From NCBI GenBank assembly GCA_964502465.1, contig CAZCWX010000197.1, forward strand, positions 1-8,560: 8,560 bases of DNA, read 5' to 3'. A model generated the notes under the pieces. That model saw nothing but the letters and a program-made list of their open reading frames with translations, searched no databases and was not told the DNA's origin. Within the stretch, counting starts at the first letter, position 1. Every line of letters starts with the position of its first letter. Shown here piece by piece: positions 6,113-8,560 of this stretch. The translations under genes and the position numbers were made by a program. Origin of the DNA: CAZCWX01 sp964502465 (GTDB taxonomy: Bacteria > Desulfobacterota > Binatia > Bin18).

Positions 6113-6685
6113 TTATCTGGGAATCCCATAGACCTCGCCGCGTGCTAAAAAAGTTGCCACATTGTTGGCCATGAGCAGGATATCGTGGGTCTTGCCCGAC
6201 CGGTCTTTCACTTCATCACGCAGGAGCGCCTCGGGGCGAAAGCCGAGTTCCTCGAAGACCGTCCGTGCGCCAGTTTGATCGGGCGTCATCCGCGCCACGA
6301 TCTTCTCGATGCCCAGGGTCAGCGCGACGTTAAACGCCTCGCGCGTGAGCAGACGGCCAAACCCGAAGTGGCGAGCTGGCGGAGCGACGAGGACACGCAA
6401 TTCCGCCACATGCCGCGACCAGTCAAAGTCGTTGCGATACAGACTGCTGTACCCCATGAGCTGCGTCTGGTCTTCGGCCAGGATCGTATACATAGTGCCG
6501 TCCTCTATATTGCGCACCCACGTGTCGATAGCGGGCTGCGTGGTAATGTCGCGGCGCAGAAACAAGAGATCATGAGCGGGAAGTTGCCGCGCGAACGCCA
6601 GCAAACGGGAGCCATCTGTAGCCGTCATCATGCGTACGGTGATCGTGTGTCCTTTGATCTCCAGGGTCTTGGGAAAACCTTCCAC
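6113..6685 (-). CDS. GNAT family N-acetyltransferase
   Basis: A 190-residue GNAT-fold protein that transfers an acyl group, usually acetyl, from acyl-CoA to an amine. It most likely starts at GTG 6685, six bases after AGGAG. The fold order is visible: strand and helix 1 (ITVRMMTATDGSRLLAFA, 15-32), central strand VAELRVLVAPPAR (93-105), and the CoA pyrophosphate loop RHFGFGRLL (105-113), matching the Q/RxxGxG/A motif. A C-terminal ARTVFEELGFRPEALLRD segment (140-157) is the typical GNAT 'F-x-x-x-GF' end. The substrate is unknown. It begins 33 bases after the PHA synthase stop and precedes a luciferase-like gene by 26 bases, so it belongs to the same operon. CoA use is its only visible link to PHA synthesis. 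Confidence 0.87.
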   Translation of the reverse strand: MEGFPKTLEIKGHTITVRMMTATDGSRLLAFARQLPAHDLLFLRRDITTQPAIDTWVRNIEDGTMYTILAEDQTQLMGYSSLYRNDFDWSRHVAELRVLVAPPARHFGFGRLLTREAFNVALTLGIEKIVARMTPDQTGARTVFEELGFRPEALLRDEVKDRSGKTHDILLMANNVATFLARGEVYGIPR

Positions 6686-6718
6686 GGTATGCTCCTATTC
6701 GTCAGTCATAACATATGT

Positions 6719-7801
6719 CTACAATGAGCGTTTCGCCAGCCACGTATCCAACTGCGGCCACAGTCGCTGCATCGCATTCGCCCCGGCCACCAGGCTCACG
6801 TGTCCCCCTTTGAGCACAATTGCAGTTTTGTCCTGGCTGCCAACGAGAGGAATCAAGTCACGTGAGGCCGCCGCCGGAACGATGTGATCATGCTCGGCAG
6901 TGACATGGAGAAACGGAACCTGGATGTGACCGAAGTCTACCCGTCGGCCCGCCAACTCGAATGCGTTGCGCACCAGCTTGTTCTCGCGCAGGAATCCAGT
7001 GATAAACTGGCGTGCGGTTTCACCGGCAAAGGGAATCTGGTCAGCCGCCCAGCGCTCAAAGCGCAAATGGGCTTTCACAAACGCATCGTCTTCGACGTTG
7101 TCGAGCAGTTTCAGCCGGCTCGCCGTTTTCTGGAACGGGCGTAGCATATCGAACGACACCTCGATCAACTCGGGCGGGATATTCCCCAAGGTCGCAATCA
7201 ACCGATCAAGATCGAAGTGTGCCGGGTCCGTCCAGGTGCGATACAACGGCATTCCCTCAGCGTTAATTGGGGTGGTAAAGCACACCAAATTCTTGACCGG
7301 GCCGTTGGGGTAGAGCGCCGTATACATTGCCGCCAACTGCCCGCCCATGCAGTAGCCGATCATCGACACCTCAGGTTCCCCCGAGTCCTCAGTGACCACG
7401 CGTACGCAGGCAGGAATGAAGTCTAACACATAGTCTTCGAGGCGGAGAGTTGCATGTTCAGCGCGTGGGACTCCCCAGTCTATGAGGTAGACGTCATACC
7501 CCTGCCGCAGAAGAAACTCGACAAGACTTTGCCCCTTGGTCAAGTCGAGAATATAGGGGCGGCTCACGAGAGACATCACCAACAGGAGGGGAACGCGATA
7601 CACCTCGTCACACAGGGGACGATAGCGGTACAGCTTCAGGGTTCCTTGGGTATGAATGACATCCTTCGGAGTCGCCCCTAGTTCACCGGTCAGATCGTCG
7701 GGCACACTGAGTCCAGGGATGTACCGTTGAATCGCGCGCTCAACCGCCGCCCGCGCCTGGGCGGCGATCTCTTCCATTGAAAGCTGTCGCTCGTGCAGCA
7801 T
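6719..7801 (-). CDS. phaC: Class III poly(R)-hydroxyalkanoate synthase, PhaC subunit
   Basis: A 360-residue alpha/beta-hydrolase polymerase, matching the ~355 residues of class III PhaC (class I and II are ~560-600). It polymerises (R)-3-hydroxyacyl-CoA into storage polyester at granule surfaces. The lipase-like box is GYCMGG with nucleophile Cys151; Asp305 (TAEHDHIVP) and His334 (KGGHVSL) complete the triad, at nearly the same positions as in the Allochromatium enzyme. Other family blocks are YDVYLIDWGVP (102-112), a PhaC hallmark, and NLVCFTTPIN (171-180). ATG 7801 is six bases after AAGGAG, and that site lies in the end of the upstream PhaE-like gene, whose stop is three bases away, so the two subunits are tightly coupled. 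Class III PhaC needs a PhaE partner for full activity, which fits this arrangement. Confidence 0.94.
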   Translation of the reverse strand: MLHERQLSMEEIAAQARAAVERAIQRYIPGLSVPDDLTGELGATPKDVIHTQGTLKLYRYRPLCDEVYRVPLLLVMSLVSRPYILDLTKGQSLVEFLLRQGYDVYLIDWGVPRAEHATLRLEDYVLDFIPACVRVVTEDSGEPEVSMIGYCMGGQLAAMYTALYPNGPVKNLVCFTTPINAEGMPLYRTWTDPAHFDLDRLIATLGNIPPELIEVSFDMLRPFQKTASRLKLLDNVEDDAFVKAHLRFERWAADQIPFAGETARQFITGFLRENKLVRNAFELAGRRVDFGHIQVPFLHVTAEHDHIVPAAASRDLIPLVGSQDKTAIVLKGGHVSLVAGANAMQRLWPQLDTWLAKRSL

Positions 7802-7804
7802 ACG

Positions 7805-8200
7805 CTACTCCTTCGGGGGAGGCGTTCTCGTGCGCTTCGGGCGGGCCGCCCGTAGCTCCGCGCTGGTCACACGGCCCTGTTCGGTCAGCGTCTGGTGCAG
7901 GTGGCGCATTTCGACCTGCAGCCCCGCGATGGCATCCTCGAGTTTTCCTACGCGGTCACTGAGCGCCAGCACGTCTGAGCGCGACGGCAGGTTCAGGTTG
8001 GCCAGCCATTTAGCCATTGCCTCGGTGAACATCCGTTGCGCATGCAGCGCCTCTTGCAGGTATTTCCCGGTGCTCTTGGCGAACCGGTCGTCGCCTAAGA
8101 TTTGCGTGATAGCATCGTTCCAGGACTTCTCCGATTTTTGGTACCATTCACGCCAAATTCGCACCGGATCGAGATGCATACTGGGGTCCTTCTTGCCCAT
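7805..8200 (-). CDS. phaE: Short PhaE-like subunit of the class III PHA synthase
   Basis: A 131-residue helical protein directly upstream of phaC, starting at ATG 8200 with AAAGGAG seven bases before it. The N-terminus (DPVRIWREWYQKSEKSW, 11-27) is the aromatic helix seen in PHA-synthase partner subunits. The segment LANLNLPSRSDVLALSDRVGKLEDA (66-90) resembles the C-terminal part of PhaE, followed by a coiled-coil stretch to about residue 105 and a basic, proline-rich tail (PKRTRTPPPKE). It would bind and activate PhaC at the granule surface. Classical PhaE is about 350 residues, so this is a strongly reduced form. The class IV partner PhaR (~200 residues) or a phasin is the main alternative. 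Gene order and the NLP-SRSDV-coiled-coil pattern favour PhaE; the symbol is given on that basis. Confidence 0.76.
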   Translation of the reverse strand: MGKKDPSMHLDPVRIWREWYQKSEKSWNDAITQILGDDRFAKSTGKYLQEALHAQRMFTEAMAKWLANLNLPSRSDVLALSDRVGKLEDAIAGLQVEMRHLHQTLTEQGRVTSAELRAARPKRTRTPPPKE

Positions 8201-8560
8201 GGGCAGTCTCCTTTAGCAACCTACTGTCTTAACGACCGATCGGACAGAACGGCGCCTCACCCACCTGCGCACGGATGGTCTCGTCTACCTCGGTGCATCT
8301 TCAGGTTCGCTGAGTGGGATACGAATTGGTGCTCCAGTTCAGAGATGCTTTTACTAATCGAGGATGTATGGCATTGCGAGCGCAACGACGCAATCCCCGA
8401 TAGGCCATCGAACAGGCGCACATTCTTGTATGCTTTGCGCGATCAGAAAGCCTCTAGAGTCGTTCCTACTTTCCGGGCGAAGGGTTCTATCCAGGCTACC
8501 TCGTCCAGAGGCTGTTTGCTATGGTAACGAACGCAACTCTTTTCCCCCGCGTCAGGAGAG
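8201..8560. other. Upstream region of the pha operon, no convincing gene
   Basis: These 360 bases hold the 5' region of the minus-strand phaE-phaC operon. A plus-strand open frame crosses it but runs antisense into phaE and has no recognisable domain or ribosome site. I see no good -35/-10 pair on the minus strand. ATG 8521 on the plus strand could begin a gene cut by the right edge, but too little is left to judge. A short inverted repeat lies at 8373-8394. Confidence 0.5.
8373..8394. repeat. Small inverted repeat resembling an interspersed intergenic palindrome
   Basis: ATTGCG (8373-8378) pairs with CGCAAT (8389-8394) around ten bases rich in CG steps. The pattern ATTGCGAGCG...CGCAATC resembles short palindromes often found between genes in bacterial genomes. 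It is a single short copy, so the assignment is tentative. Confidence 0.33.

Noticed and set aside
6185..6727. Plus-strand open frame of 180 codons
   Set aside because: It is antisense to the acetyltransferase, which has a clear CoA-binding motif and ribosome site.
8102..8527. Plus-strand open frame of 141 codons
   Set aside because: It begins antisense to phaE and runs through the upstream region with no domain and no ribosome binding site.
1..8560. CRISPR array, integrase or insertion sequence
   Set aside because: No regularly spaced repeats, transposase or recombinase sequence were seen on either strand.

Overview
The window is a stretch of bacterial chromosome with fairly high G+C, dense gene packing and mostly clear Shine-Dalgarno sequences. 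Amidohydrolase paralogues, luciferase-like flavin enzymes and a class III polyhydroxyalkanoate (PHA) synthase together suggest a large-genome environmental bacterium, for example a deltaproteobacterial, Binatota or Tectomicrobia-type lineage. That placement is inference from gene content; no phylogenetic marker is present.

Region 1 (1-1601, plus strand): the 3' end of an N-acyl-D-amino-acid deacylase-type amidohydrolase (family 3) is followed by a complete amidohydrolase of the Amidohydrolase_2/ACMSD-like type. Region 2 (1697-3217, minus strand): a toxin-antitoxin pair (PIN ribonuclease toxin, ribbon-helix-helix antitoxin) with a candidate promoter and a perfect 15-bp palindrome at the antitoxin start, then about 370 bases without a convincing gene, then a small four-helix membrane protein of unknown role. 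Region 3 (3326-5056, plus strand): a complete family-3 amidohydrolase, paralogous to the fragment at the left edge. The toxin-antitoxin and membrane genes therefore sit between related amidohydrolase genes.

Region 4 (5057-5227): the gap between two convergent transcription units holds a large imperfect inverted repeat (about 140 bases, with a perfect 14-bp inner stem). Region 5 (5228-8200, minus strand): a tightly spaced operon reading, in transcription order, short PhaE-like subunit, PhaC class III PHA synthase, GNAT acetyltransferase, and two luciferase-like monooxygenase genes. Both luciferase-like genes are broken: the first has a one-base frameshift and stops at about half the family length, and the second keeps only the N-terminal quarter or so. 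Region 6 (8201-8560) is the upstream region of this operon, with no convincing gene.

Functionally, PhaC with its PhaE-like partner should polymerise 3-hydroxyacyl-CoA into storage polyester. The acetyltransferase and flavin enzymes are co-transcribed but have no obvious role in that step. The amidohydrolases are probably catabolic, with unknown substrates. I see no clearly novel multi-gene system. The points most worth checking are the decaying luciferase pair at the end of the pha operon, the reduced PhaE, the antitoxin operator and the inverted-repeat element.
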